A stretch of DNA of 42,276 bases from Candidatus Eiseniibacteriota bacterium. Lineage in GTDB: Bacteria > Eisenbacteria > RBG-16-71-46. This document shows, piece after piece, positions 26,501-34,317 of this stretch. Made by a program: the position numbers and the translations under genes. Below the pieces are notes generated by a model, which was not told the origin of the DNA, searched no databases, and saw only the letters and a list, made by a program, of their open reading frames with translations. The stretch covers positions 1 to 42,276 of the forward strand of contig JANXPZ010000058.1 in assembly GCA_025357055.1 (NCBI GenBank). Reading direction: 5' to 3'. Numbering within the stretch: position 1 is the stretch's first letter; each line of letters starts with the position of its first letter.

Positions 26501-26876
26501 CGGCCATGCCCTGCCCCGAGCCCCAGAGCGATGAGGTGTAGTCCGGGGTGACCGAACCCACGTAAGTGTTGTTGGCGATCAGGAAGAATCCGTGGGCCGG
26601 GATGAGTGTGTTGGCCAGCAGGATGGCGCGATCGCTCCACGTACTTCCGTTGGTCGCGGAGGAGTACTGGAGCTTCCAGCCGCCGATGTTGATCGCGTTG
26701 TCGGTCGGATTGTACAGCTCCACGAACTCATCGGTGGCGGCCGCGGGACCGCGGGTGGCGAACTCGCTGATGACGACGTGCGTGGCGGCGGCCAGGGCCC
26801 GGGGCACCGCGACCGTGAGGGAGGCGAGGATCGCGAGGCCGACGAGAGCGCAGGAAAGACGGGGCAGGAAACGCAT
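23556..26876 (-). CDS. Large secreted LTD / phospholipase D-like protein with sorting tag
   Basis: An 1106-residue exported multidomain protein. It has a signal peptide (MRFLPRLSCALVGLAILASL, ending ALAA), then a lamin-tail-type domain (HVVISEFATRGPA, ATDEFVELYNPTDNAINIGG). Ig/OB-like regions follow (about 230-560), with a fibronectin-like repeat near about 600-690 (VQLHWTTDVAST, LTPATVYHYSVG). The PLD catalytic part has two HxK motifs, HNKFLVFDARDG (about 765) and HHKYLLVDADN (about 940), each with a following W-T/L-GS-x-N strand. The C-terminus (LAQNYPNPFRNSTS, SLRMYDLQGREV, GVYFYRLQVGKVVQQRKMLL) is a sorting-type tag. A phosphodiesterase or nuclease acting outside the cell is likely. ATG 26876 has GGGAG upstream on the coding strand. 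Confidence 0.9.
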   Translation of the reverse strand: MRFLPRLSCALVGLAILASLTVAVPRALAAATHVVISEFATRGPAAATDEFVELYNPTDNAINIGGWKLQYSSATNGSTWSDRAILLANTLIPAHGFFLIANNTYVGSVTPDYTSSLWGSGQGMADNGHERIIDASAVEVDKVGWGSAVNPEGGVAAPNHGTSANGNSVERKATAGSTAVSLAAGGAEELAGNGQDTNVNGSDFVAQTYGRHPQNSSNPPEPAFAAGGNGTGRGSAAPVTVFTEHAVPSLAFSVAQDSAYTLTDLAILVPSDWSWSHLLADVALSGTAFASATPSIVGDTLFVTGAAVTTADSGLVTVSNLTAPASSGTWTFTLRTAVASGTLTQVVRQPKVRALKLVPIVSVHVNDANGVATAPFGVGSEVTVSGTVTVNWTGATNTDFYVQDGTAGIDCFAYGLPPVTLVAGDSVLVTGSIAQFRGLTELQPDWASLQVLTTGRPVPEPLVVTCADVEATFHPDGAEPNEGRLIRINGVAYNSVTSTITDASGTTDIYIPVSYPPTPSVFDVIGILKQYKPGTPAPGPPYTADYEISPRSPDDIIAHPGPIILTTPYEDHLQPASVQLHWTTDVASTSIVRYGLTAALGDSVVDTNPVTAHDVTLPGLTPATVYHYSVGSGDVNGTNFSTTRLFCTASPAQVTGEINAYFNQGVNTSLAWLHPANGNQDLPARLVTRINNAKRSIDGALYSMSGTVGTTIANALVSARNRGVKVRVICEADNRNTLGFNTVAAGGIPLIDDRFDPINYGAGLMHNKFLVFDARDGAPESTWVWTGSWNLTDPGTNADYQNAIEIQDQSLAVVYTLEFNEMWGSSTDTPNAAISRFGARKLDDTPHKFVIGGRNASCYFSPSDGANWQIISTINAAQHSVGFELLTLTRSDIASALIAQKTAGLKVRGDLDNGTDSGSEYANLVAAGVDVHLKTGSGLLHHKYLLVDADNPTWDGVTLTGSHNWSSSAENSNNENTFILHDPDIANQYLQEFSARYYQYGGTDSVRVTDVEQIDLSVPRAVMLAQNYPNPFRNSTSIVYAIPVAQQVSLRMYDLQGREVQKLVDQPQAAGRYRVDLSAKGIASGVYFYRLQVGKVVQQRKMLLLK

Positions 26877-27058
26877 GAGCACTCCTCGTGGGAGATGGGA
26901 AAGGCATCCGCCGTGTCCCTCAAGCCTATCACGCGGGGGGGCACCCGACCACGCCTTCCCCGGCCAGTCCGAGGTTGGCTTCCAGGACGGCCCAGACTCA
27001 CGCGGAGTGCGCCCGAGGGCGCTCCTCGCGCCGCCCCGGGGACCCGCGACGCGCACGC
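26877..27058. other. Intergenic region, weak hairpin only
   Basis: Between the minus-strand PLD start and the stop of the next minus-strand gene. GCGCCC-GA-GGGCGC (27009-27022) could be a weak terminator for the gene at 27059. No clear promoter is recognisable. Confidence 0.3.
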
Positions 27059-27943
27059 CTACCGCGTCTCCGCCAGCATCCCCCCTACCCCACGCAACTC
27101 CACCGCCACCTCGTCCATCTCCGCGAGATCGGGCGCCACGCCGTGCGCGCTGTGCTCCAGCGCGTAGCGCACGCCCTCCTCGAGGTTGCACAACCCGCCC
27201 GCCCGCAACTCGGCGGCGACCAGGGGCACGCCGCCGCGCGCGAGCTCGGTCAGCGTCTCCACCGGGCGCGGCTTCATCCCCAGGCCCCGCGGGTTCACCG
27301 GGCCCACGATGAAGTCGGGTTCCACGCCCCATTCGCGCAGGCGCTGCAGCAGCAGGCCCGGGTTGCGGGTCTCGAAGCCGGCGGCGGCGTTGAAGCGCGC
27401 GTGCACGAACCGCGGCAGCGACTCGAAGAAGGCGCGGTGGTCGCCCGCCAGCGCGGCGTCGGTGAGTGGCGCGGCGATGACGATGCCGGTCACGCCCCGG
27501 CGCGGAAGCAGACGGGCCCCGGCCTCGAGCAGCACGGGCGCGCGCGCGGCGAAGTCGCCACGGCGGAACGTCGAGAGCCGCAGGACGCCGGTCAGGTGCA
27601 TGCGCAGGCGCGCGACGAGGCCTGCGTCCCGGCGCGTGCGTGCGATCAGCGGCTCCACGCCGGGCTCGAGCATGCGGTAGGCCTGCGGGCTCAGCGCGGG
27701 CAGGACGGCGTAGATGGGCACGACGCGCTCCAGTTCGGCGAGCGCCGTGCGCAACGCCGGCGAAGGCGCGCCGAGCACGCCGGCGGCCCCCGCGTCCACG
27801 GCCTTCACCAGGGTCACGGCCAGCGACTCCGGCTCGCGGAAGCGATTCTGGATCTCGAGCAGGCGCTCGCGCGGGGCGCGCGTCACACCGTCGAGCGAGC
27901 GGACCGAGAGCAGCAGGCGCGGTGCGGCGTACGTGCGCTTCAT
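27059..27943 (-). CDS. Unknown protein (294 aa), probable TIM-barrel fold
   Basis: I do not recognise a named family. The 294-residue protein has alternating strand and helix segments typical of a TIM barrel: AVDAGAAGVLGAPS, VPIYAVLP, GVTGIVIAAPLTDAAL, FVHARFNAAAGFE, WGVEPDFIVGPVNPRGLGM and GVPLVAAEL, the last followed by RAGGL. It has no signal peptide or membrane segment. It starts inside the end of the Gfo/Idh/MocA gene (4-bp overlap), so the two are translationally coupled and probably act in one pathway. The pairing hints at sugar or polyol chemistry, but no catalytic residues can be assigned. Confidence 0.75.
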   Translation of the reverse strand: MKRTYAAPRLLLSVRSLDGVTRAPRERLLEIQNRFREPESLAVTLVKAVDAGAAGVLGAPSPALRTALAELERVVPIYAVLPALSPQAYRMLEPGVEPLIARTRRDAGLVARLRMHLTGVLRLSTFRRGDFAARAPVLLEAGARLLPRRGVTGIVIAAPLTDAALAGDHRAFFESLPRFVHARFNAAAGFETRNPGLLLQRLREWGVEPDFIVGPVNPRGLGMKPRPVETLTELARGGVPLVAAELRAGGLCNLEEGVRYALEHSAHGVAPDLAEMDEVAVELRGVGGMLAETR

Positions 27944-29028
27944 GACGCCACCTTCACGCGGATGCCACCGGCCGCGGCGGAGCGGTAGAGCGCGTCCATC
28001 ACGCGGTGGGTGTCCAGCGCGGCGAAGGCCTCGTTGGGCGGCACCGGGCCGCCGGCCACCCAGTCGAGGAACGCGGCATCGTGCGACCAGAGCGTCTCGC
28101 CACCGAAGTCGAACCGCGCGGGCGCGTCGAAATCGGCGTCCCGCAGGCGCGAGTAGCCGGCAGGGAAACCGGCGCCCGCGCGCGTGAGATCCAGTTCCAG
28201 CGCCTCATCCGAGGCCAGCAGCTTGCCTTCGGGCCCGTCCAGTTCGATGACGGTCGAGGCACGCGAGTAGCCGGGCACGCTCCAGGAGCAGTCGAACCCG
28301 ACCTCGGCGCCATCGGGCAGGGTCATCATGCCGTGCAACTCGTCCTCGACCGCGCCGTAGAGCAGGTTCCAGTCGGCGCGGACCTCGACCGGCACACCCA
28401 GCATCCGCACCAGCACGAACAGCAGGTCCGAGCCGAGATGGGCCACCACGCCGCCGGCCACCCGGCGCGGGTCGAGCCGGCCGGGGCCGCGGCTCGGGCG
28501 CGGCGCGAAGACGCGCGAGACGAACATGGCCGAGCGGGCGTGCTGCACGGGGCCGAGCACGCCCTCGCGCACCACGTCGTGCACGCGCGCGAAGACCGGC
28601 TCGAAGGCGAGCGGGTGCCCCACGGCCAGCGGGATGCGGCGCTTCGACGCCAGCAGGACGAGCGCTTCGGCCTCTTCGAGCGTGCGCGCCATCGGACGCT
28701 CGACCAGCACGGGGATGCCCGCCTCGAGCACGAGCTGCGCCATGCGGGCGCGTTCGTGCTGCGGGGCGCACACCACGACCGCGTCGGGGCAGACCTTCTC
28801 GAGCAGGCGCTCGACGCGGGCGAAGGCGGGCACCTTGAAACCCATGCCGCGCAGCGCGGCGCGGGCGGCGGCGCGGGGGTCGGCCACGCCGGCCAGCTCG
28901 CAGCCGGGGACATGAGAGAGCATGACCGCGTGCGCGACGCCGGCACGTCCGAGTCCGACCACGGCCACGCGCTGGGTGGCAAGGGGAAGCGCGGTGGGAC
29001 CGTCGGGTGGGCCAGCCTTGGCGCTCAT
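27940..29028 (-). CDS. Gfo/Idh/MocA family NAD(P)-dependent oxidoreductase
   Basis: A 362-residue oxidoreductase with an N-terminal Rossmann domain (VAVVGLGRAGVAHAVML, about 22-38) and the family pattern VVVCAPQHERAR, GIPVLVERPMARTLEEA (the usual E-K-P is E-R-P here) and PLAVGHPLAFEPVF with the usual G-H/F motif. The C-terminal beta domain contains GGVVAHLGSDLLFVLVRMLG. Such enzymes oxidise or reduce sugars, inositols or related polyols; the exact substrate is not evident. ATG 29028 has AGGAGG five bases upstream on the coding strand. First gene of a two-gene operon, divergent from the secreted protein at 29250. Confidence 0.87.
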   Translation of the reverse strand: MSAKAGPPDGPTALPLATQRVAVVGLGRAGVAHAVMLSHVPGCELAGVADPRAAARAALRGMGFKVPAFARVERLLEKVCPDAVVVCAPQHERARMAQLVLEAGIPVLVERPMARTLEEAEALVLLASKRRIPLAVGHPLAFEPVFARVHDVVREGVLGPVQHARSAMFVSRVFAPRPSRGPGRLDPRRVAGGVVAHLGSDLLFVLVRMLGVPVEVRADWNLLYGAVEDELHGMMTLPDGAEVGFDCSWSVPGYSRASTVIELDGPEGKLLASDEALELDLTRAGAGFPAGYSRLRDADFDAPARFDFGGETLWSHDAAFLDWVAGGPVPPNEAFAALDTHRVMDALYRSAAAGGIRVKVAS

Positions 29029-29174
29029 GCTCCTCCTGTGCCTCGCGCCGGTCGGCGCGACGGTGGCCGGACGCCCGGGCGCCGGCCTGCGGAATCCATT
29101 CCCAGATGGCAACGCCCACAGGCTACACGCGCGCCGCCGCCGCGGCAATGCGGCGGTCGGGGCGGATTTTGGAA

Positions 29175-29202
29175 TGGACGGCCGGCGACGGGCTGATACA
29201 AT
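29175..29202 (+). promoter_or_regulatory. Candidate sigma70 promoter for the secreted protein at 29250
   Basis: TGGACG (29175-29180), a 16-base spacer and TACAAT (29197-29202), a strong -10 in an otherwise GC-rich gap. It lies 48 bases before the ATG at 29250. Confidence 0.5.
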
Positions 29203-29249
29203 CATCGCGGTCATCACTCGCCCGCCCTCCCCCGGGGATGGAGACCGCG

Positions 29250-30965
29250 ATGAGGCTCCACCTTCCCTTGATCCTGGCGTCCGCGCTCCTGCTCGGCCTC
29301 CCGCCCACCACCGCCACCGGAGAATCGACGACCGTGAGCGGACAGGCCGCCACGCTGGCCTACTCGACCCGGATCCATTCGGGCACCCTCCTCGGGGTCA
29401 CGATCACGAACTACGGCTTCCTCGGAAACAACCATGTCTCCCGCTCGGCCTCGCTCGAGTACCCGCTGGGCTCGGGCTACGAGCACCTGACGCGCGGCGG
29501 ACTCTGGGTCGGCGCGCAATCGGTCGACGGCTACGGCGCCTTCTCCGGGGTCACCACCGCCTGTATCGACGGGCCGCCGGGGGTCAACCCGCAGTCCGGC
29601 TCCGAGTTCACGCCCGGGGACCAGCCGATCCTGGTGCGCTCGAGCCGGCCGACCAGTCCGTACTACGACCCGCAGGCCCGGAGCGAACTGGACTACGTCG
29701 GCTCGTTCACCGACCTGCCGGCACGCAACATCTCCAACAGCGATGCCAGCCACCCGCTGAACCTGCTGGTGCGGCAGGAGGTATACGGGTGGTCGTTCGG
29801 AGACCTGCAGCACGCGCTCTTCCTGCGCTACGTCATCCGCAACCAGGGCAGTGCGGCACTCACAAACCTCTGGGCCGGGCTCTACACGGAATTCGCGAGC
29901 GGCTGCAGGAAGTGCTACGTGAACTGGCCCCCAAGTGCGAGTGATCCCAGCGGCGAGGGTGGGTGGTACTCGAAGAAGTGGATCCAGTACGACGCCCCAT
30001 TGCGGTTGCTCCGCGAGCACTACTGCCGCAACCAGCCCGTGCCGGGCGGCTGCAACCTCGCCCACGTGCCCGCGTGGATGGGGGTCAAGCTCCTGGGCGT
30101 GAGTCCGGGCTCCCTGGCGGAAGCCGACAAGCGCGTGACCCTCGCCGCCTGGTCCTGGTCGCCGGGCAGTCCCTTCCGCGATGAGGATTCCGAGCGCTAC
30201 GCGATCATGAGCACAGGGCTCATCCAGTCACTCGCCGGTGACAGCCTGCAGCCCGTCACCGGCGACCCCGTCGAGTTGCTGGCCGCCGGCCCGTTCGCTA
30301 CGGTCGCCCCCGGCGACAGCGTCATCGTGGACTTCGCACTGGTCGGGGGCGCCGAGATCGCCGACCTCCAGGGGCACGCGAGCCTCGCCCAGCAGTTCTA
30401 CGACAGCGGATTCGACATCGCAGTGCCGGTCGAAGCCTCACTCGTCTCGGCCGAAGCCGAGCCCGGGCTCGTGCGGTTGCGCTGGTACACGACGCAGGCG
30501 GCCAGCGGGCGCTGGACCGTCGCGCGCGCCGAGGCCGGCGCAGACTGGCGGACGCTGGGCGCGGCCGCTGCCGAGGGGACGGACTACGTCGGCTTCGAGG
30601 ACCGCAGCGTCGCGGCGGGTCGGCGCTACGGCTACCGGATCGAGACCCCGGACGGCGCGGCCTTCGGTGAGACCTGGGTCGACGTGCCGGGCGCGGCCAG
30701 CTTTGCGTTGCTCGGGGTCCGGCCCCAGCCGGCGGGGCCCGGCGATCTCAGGGTCGTGTTCTCGCTCGCGGAGGCCGGGCCCGTCCGGCTCGAGCTCTTC
30801 GATGCGGCGGGCCGCTGCGTGCGCTCGCGGGACCTCGGAACGCTCGAAGCCGGTTCCCATCACGTGAGCCTCGAGCGCGACGCACGGATCGGTGCCGGGA
30901 TCTACTTCGCGCGCCTCACCCAGGGCGGACGGCAGGCTTCGCTGCGGGTGGTCGTGCTCGACTGA
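29250..30965 (+). CDS. Secreted protein with C-terminal sorting/FlgD-like domain
   Basis: A 571-residue exported protein of unknown function. It has a signal peptide (MRLHLPLILASALLLGLPPT). The body is typical of surface proteins in this lineage: repeated references to an outward beta fold (GGLWVGAQSVDGYG, YVGSFTDLP, LRYVIRNQGSAALTNLWAG). A fibronectin-like segment near 400-480 (LVRLRWYTTQAASGRW, VGFEDRSVAAGRRYGYRIE) precedes a C-terminal tag (VRLELFDAAGRCVRSRD, GAGIYFARLTQGGRQ, RVVVLD). ATG 29250 is chosen for GGAG six bases upstream; ATG 29238 in the same frame would add four residues. It converges on the second kor operon with only 25 bp between the stops. Confidence 0.82.
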   Translation: MRLHLPLILASALLLGLPPTTATGESTTVSGQAATLAYSTRIHSGTLLGVTITNYGFLGNNHVSRSASLEYPLGSGYEHLTRGGLWVGAQSVDGYGAFSGVTTACIDGPPGVNPQSGSEFTPGDQPILVRSSRPTSPYYDPQARSELDYVGSFTDLPARNISNSDASHPLNLLVRQEVYGWSFGDLQHALFLRYVIRNQGSAALTNLWAGLYTEFASGCRKCYVNWPPSASDPSGEGGWYSKKWIQYDAPLRLLREHYCRNQPVPGGCNLAHVPAWMGVKLLGVSPGSLAEADKRVTLAAWSWSPGSPFRDEDSERYAIMSTGLIQSLAGDSLQPVTGDPVELLAAGPFATVAPGDSVIVDFALVGGAEIADLQGHASLAQQFYDSGFDIAVPVEASLVSAEAEPGLVRLRWYTTQAASGRWTVARAEAGADWRTLGAAAAEGTDYVGFEDRSVAAGRRYGYRIETPDGAAFGETWVDVPGAASFALLGVRPQPAGPGDLRVVFSLAEAGPVRLELFDAAGRCVRSRDLGTLEAGSHHVSLERDARIGAGIYFARLTQGGRQASLRVVVLD

Positions 30966-30990
30966 CCGCCGTTCCGGCTTCGCTCCTACC

Positions 30991-31560
30991 TCAGGTCTTC
31001 GCCGCCCCGGGCGCGTGTTCGGCCAGCAACTTCTCGGCGTACTCCCGGCCCTTCTCGAAGGCCTTCATGTTCAGCTCTTCGGTGCCTGCCGGGACCGAGT
31101 GGCGCAGCGCCTCGCGCATGGCCTCCATCGGCACCAGCTTCGTGATCGCCGAGAAGAACCCCAGCATCACCACGTTCTGCACCAGCACCCGGCCCAGCGC
31201 CTCGGCGAGCTGGGTGGAGGGGATGCCGTAGGCGCGCTGCGTGGGCTTGACGACCGGGTGGACCAGGTTCGCCTCGTAGACCACCACGCCCTCGTCCTTC
31301 AGCTCGTCCTTGTACAGCTCGAAGCCCTCGGCCGACATCGCCACCAGGACGTCGGGATGGCGCACGTACGGATAGAGCACCTCGGTCTCCGACATCGCCA
31401 GCGTCGCGCTGCACGCGGAGCCGCGGGCCTCGGGGCCGAAGCTCTGGATCATGGCGGCGTGCTTGCCGGCGTGAACGGCCCAGGCCCGCCCGATCACGGT
31501 GCTGATGAGCACCACGCCCTGCCCGCCGTAGCCGGTGACGCGGACCTCAGTCCTGTCCAT
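30991..31560 (-). CDS. korC: 2-oxoacid:ferredoxin oxidoreductase gamma subunit, second copy
   Basis: A 189-residue gamma subunit with GYGGQGVVLISTVIGRAW, QSFGPEARGSACSATL and VAMSAEGFELYK. It is the last gene of the minus-strand korDABC operon and overlaps the korB end by 14 bp. The canonical four-gene order without inserted Hdr genes suggests that this set is the housekeeping 2-oxoglutarate:ferredoxin oxidoreductase. Confidence 0.93.
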   Translation of the reverse strand: MDRTEVRVTGYGGQGVVLISTVIGRAWAVHAGKHAAMIQSFGPEARGSACSATLAMSETEVLYPYVRHPDVLVAMSAEGFELYKDELKDEGVVVYEANLVHPVVKPTQRAYGIPSTQLAEALGRVLVQNVVMLGFFSAITKLVPMEAMREALRHSVPAGTEELNMKAFEKGREYAEKLLAEHAPGAAKT

Positions 31561-32449
31561 GGAGCATCCCCCCCTCGGGCGGCATCGGCACGTACTGGTC
31601 CCCGAGAGCGTCCCGGTAGTGCGCCTCCATCGCCTCGAGGAACGTGGGCCGCTCCTCGTCCACGAACTTCCCGCAGATGATCTTGCTCTGGAAGTCGAGG
31701 TCCAGCTCGCGCGTGTCGGCCTTGTTCCTGATCTCGAAGTTGTCGCGGTAGTAGGTCATCAGGTCCAGCCCGGTCCCGAGCTTGTTGAGACGCGCGTACA
31801 GGGTCGAACAGGGCGCGATCACCTCGATGAAGCGGAAGCCCTTGCGCTTCAGGGCCTCGGTGAAGGTCCGGGTCATTTGGGCGGTGTGCATGCTGGTCCA
31901 GCGCGCCACGTAGGTGGCCCCGCAGGTAACGGCCAGGTGCGGCAGGTTGAACGGCCGCTCGAAGTTGCCGAGCGGCATGGTCGAGGAGCGCGCGGTCAGC
32001 GGCGTGGTGGGCGCGTTCTGCCCGCCGGTCATGCCGTAGATGAAGTTGTTCACCAGGATCACCAGCAGGTCCATGTTGCGCCGTGCCGCGTGGATGAAGT
32101 GATTGCCGCCGATGCCGATCAGGTCCCCGTCGCCGGAGAACACCGTGACGTTCAACTCGGGCCGCCCCAGCTTGAGCCCGGTCGCGAAGGGCAGCGCGCG
32201 ACCGTGGGTCGAGTGGAAGCTGTCCATCTTCACGTAGCCCGCCACCCGCCCGGTGCAGCCGATGCCGGAGACCACGCTCACCTTGTCGAGGTCCAGCTTC
32301 GAGCGGCCCAGCGCGGTCCCGTAGCACTTCAGCACCGTGCCGATGCCGCAGGTCGGGCACCAGATGTGCGGCATGCGGTCCATGCGGATGTAGGGGGTGA
32401 TCGGGTGTTCCCGCGCCTCGGGCGTGCCCAACTGGATCAGCGGGCTCAT
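31547..32449 (-). CDS. korB: 2-oxoacid:ferredoxin oxidoreductase beta subunit, second copy
   Basis: A 300-residue thiamine-diphosphate subunit with WCPTCGIGTVLKCYG, SGIGCTGRVAGYVKMD, the TPP-Mg motif GDGDLIGIGGNH, and NNFIYGMTGGQNAPTTPLTA, which is close to the canonical KorB substrate loop. Translation is coupled: its start overlaps the korA end by 4 bp. Compared with the first copy the loop after GGQ is conventional, which supports 2-oxoglutarate as substrate here. Confidence 0.94.
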   Translation of the reverse strand: MSPLIQLGTPEAREHPITPYIRMDRMPHIWCPTCGIGTVLKCYGTALGRSKLDLDKVSVVSGIGCTGRVAGYVKMDSFHSTHGRALPFATGLKLGRPELNVTVFSGDGDLIGIGGNHFIHAARRNMDLLVILVNNFIYGMTGGQNAPTTPLTARSSTMPLGNFERPFNLPHLAVTCGATYVARWTSMHTAQMTRTFTEALKRKGFRFIEVIAPCSTLYARLNKLGTGLDLMTYYRDNFEIRNKADTRELDLDFQSKIICGKFVDEERPTFLEAMEAHYRDALGDQYVPMPPEGGMLHGQD

Positions 32450-33642
32450 CGTGCGGCCTCCAGGATGGCCCGGCAGATCTCTTCGGGATCGTGAACCCCG
32501 CCGCCGGCGTGCGGGACCCCGGTGGTGATGGCCCGGCCGGCCGCGCAGCGCTCCACCTCCAGGGACATCTGCCCGAAATTGATCTCCGGGACCACGAAGG
32601 CCTTCACCACGCGGGCCAGCTCGCGGATGCGCGCCTCCGGGAAGGGCCAGCACACCACCAGCCGCAGCGTGCCCACCCGCGCTCCCCGCTCGCGCGCCAT
32701 CTCCACGCCCAGCTGCGCGACGCGCGAGGTGATGCCGTAGCTCACCACCACGACGTCGGCGCCGGCGGTCTGGTCCTCCTCGACGCGGATGATCTTGTGC
32801 GCGTTCTTCTGGATCTTGTCCACCAGGCGCCGCACCAGCACCTGCTGCGCCTCGACGGTCATCGTCGGGTAGCCGCGCTCGTCGTGGGTGAGGCCGGTGG
32901 TGTGGAAGCGGTAGCCGTCGCCGGCCCGGATCATCTCGGGCACCAGGCTCTCGTCGGCGCGGTAGGGCAGGTACTCGGCCGGGCTCTGCTTCGTCAGCCG
33001 GCGCGGCACGATCTCGATCTGGTCGGCCGGCGGGATGACCACCTTCTCGGTCATGTGGCCGACGCACTCGTCCATCATCATCAGCACCGGCACGCGATAG
33101 AGCTCGGCGAGGTTGAAGGCGTCGATGGTCAGGTCGAAGGCCTCCTGCGGCGAGCGCGGGCTGAGCGCGATCACGCCGTAGTCCCCGTGCGAGCCCCAGC
33201 GGGCCTGCATCATGTCGCCCTGTCCCACCATGGTCGGCAGGCCGGTCGAGGGCCCGGCCCGTTGCACGTCCACGACCACCACCGGGGTCTCCATCATCGC
33301 CGCCAGGCCGATGTTCTCCATCATCAGGCTGAAGCCGGGGCCGCTGGTCACGGTCATGCACTTCGTGCCCGTCCACGAGCCGCCGACGACGGCGGCCATG
33401 CTGGCCAGCTCGTCCTCCATCTGGATGAAGATGCCGCCCACGAAGGGAAAGCGGCGTCCGATGCGCTCGACGATCTCGGTGGAAGGGGTGATCGGGTAGC
33501 CGGCGACGAATCGGCAACCGGCCGCCATGGCGCCCTCGCCACAGGCGAAGTCACCGTCCAGGTAGTGCGTGCCGGCCAGGACTCCACGCGGATCGGCCGG
33601 CACCGGGCGGACCCCGGAGGCCTCGAGATAGTGCGCGCGCAT
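32446..33642 (-). CDS. korA: 2-oxoacid:ferredoxin oxidoreductase alpha subunit, second copy
   Basis: A 398-residue KorA with GYPITPSTEIVERIG, EDELASMAAVVGGSWTG, TSGPGFSLMMENIG, RAGPSTGLPTMVGQGDMM and GSHGDYG. It forms the catalytic core with KorB, producing acyl-CoA, CO2 and reduced ferredoxin. The TGATG junction with korD (shared base at 33642) shows tight coupling. The ATG at 33642 is the only start that fits this junction. Confidence 0.94.
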   Translation of the reverse strand: MRAHYLEASGVRPVPADPRGVLAGTHYLDGDFACGEGAMAAGCRFVAGYPITPSTEIVERIGRRFPFVGGIFIQMEDELASMAAVVGGSWTGTKCMTVTSGPGFSLMMENIGLAAMMETPVVVVDVQRAGPSTGLPTMVGQGDMMQARWGSHGDYGVIALSPRSPQEAFDLTIDAFNLAELYRVPVLMMMDECVGHMTEKVVIPPADQIEIVPRRLTKQSPAEYLPYRADESLVPEMIRAGDGYRFHTTGLTHDERGYPTMTVEAQQVLVRRLVDKIQKNAHKIIRVEEDQTAGADVVVVSYGITSRVAQLGVEMARERGARVGTLRLVVCWPFPEARIRELARVVKAFVVPEINFGQMSLEVERCAAGRAITTGVPHAGGGVHDPEEICRAILEAAR

Positions 33643-33959
33643 CACCTGGTCCCCCCGCTCTCTTCGTCCGGCTCGGCCCCGGGCGCGCCCACGGTGAAGA
33701 TGGCGAAGTCGGGGCAGATCATCTCGCAGAGGTCGCAGTTCTTGCAGCTCTCGGGATTCACGACCTTGGGAGGGTGGTAGCCCTTCCGGTTGAACGCCTC
33801 GGAGGAGACGAGCACGTGCCGGGGACAGAACTCGACACAGAAGCCACAGCCCTTGCACCAGTCCGCGATGATGCACAACTCGCCGTCCGGCACGGGAACG
33901 CGCTCGACGTCCGGCACCTTGCTCTGGGGTTGGTGCTCGATCCCCTCGATCGGCTTCAT
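33642..33959 (-). CDS. korD: 2-oxoacid:ferredoxin oxidoreductase delta subunit (ferredoxin), second copy
   Basis: A 105-residue two-cluster ferredoxin subunit with CKGCGFCVEFCP (about 35-46) and CKNCDLCEMICP (about 71-82). The C-terminal tail is acidic. ATG 33959 has GGAGGGAG upstream on the coding strand. First gene of the operon; the promoter should lie in 33960-34200 but no clear consensus pair is visible. Confidence 0.93.
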   Translation of the reverse strand: MKPIEGIEHQPQSKVPDVERVPVPDGELCIIADWCKGCGFCVEFCPRHVLVSSEAFNRKGYHPPKVVNPESCKNCDLCEMICPDFAIFTVGAPGAEPDEESGGTR

Positions 33960-34317
33960 CCGCTCCCTCCGCGACCCTCTCGTCCCGCGAACCGTGGCGC
34001 CCGCGGGGCCAATGCCAAAGCGGGGCCGCCCGGAAGCAGGGCCTGACGACGACTCGCCGGGTTCAGCCATGCAAAATACAGGCCCTGTTCTGATGCGCGT
34101 CGGGGGCCGGACGATGCACGGACGCGCAGGAGCCAACGACATGGGGAGAGCGGGCTTGGGATGCGACTCGATCCGGACCCACCGCGCCGGCAGAGAGCGG
34201 TCCGCGGCGCACGGGCCTGTCATGCGACAGCCCGGGTCGGTGACATGGCAGGAAAGCGGCGCGGCCCCCGGTGGTCCACCGGAGGCCGCGCCTGCCGCCT
34301 GGAAGGTCTGGGCCGGT
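33960..34317. other. Intergenic region between korD (second copy) and lemA
   Basis: This 358-bp gap holds the leader and promoter of the minus-strand korDABC operon and the terminator of the lemA operon at 34258-34292. CAGGGCCTG around 34082 is a small palindrome. The minus-strand frame stays open across it, but the sequence has no coding character. Confidence 0.4.
34258..34292 (-). terminator. Terminator of the lemA operon
   Basis: GGCGCGGCC (34258-34266) pairs with GGCCGCGCC (34284-34292), and inside it CCGGTGG pairs with CCACCGG around a single T. The long perfect stem lies 25 bp past the lemA stop and is followed on the minus strand by GCTTTCC. Confidence 0.75.
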
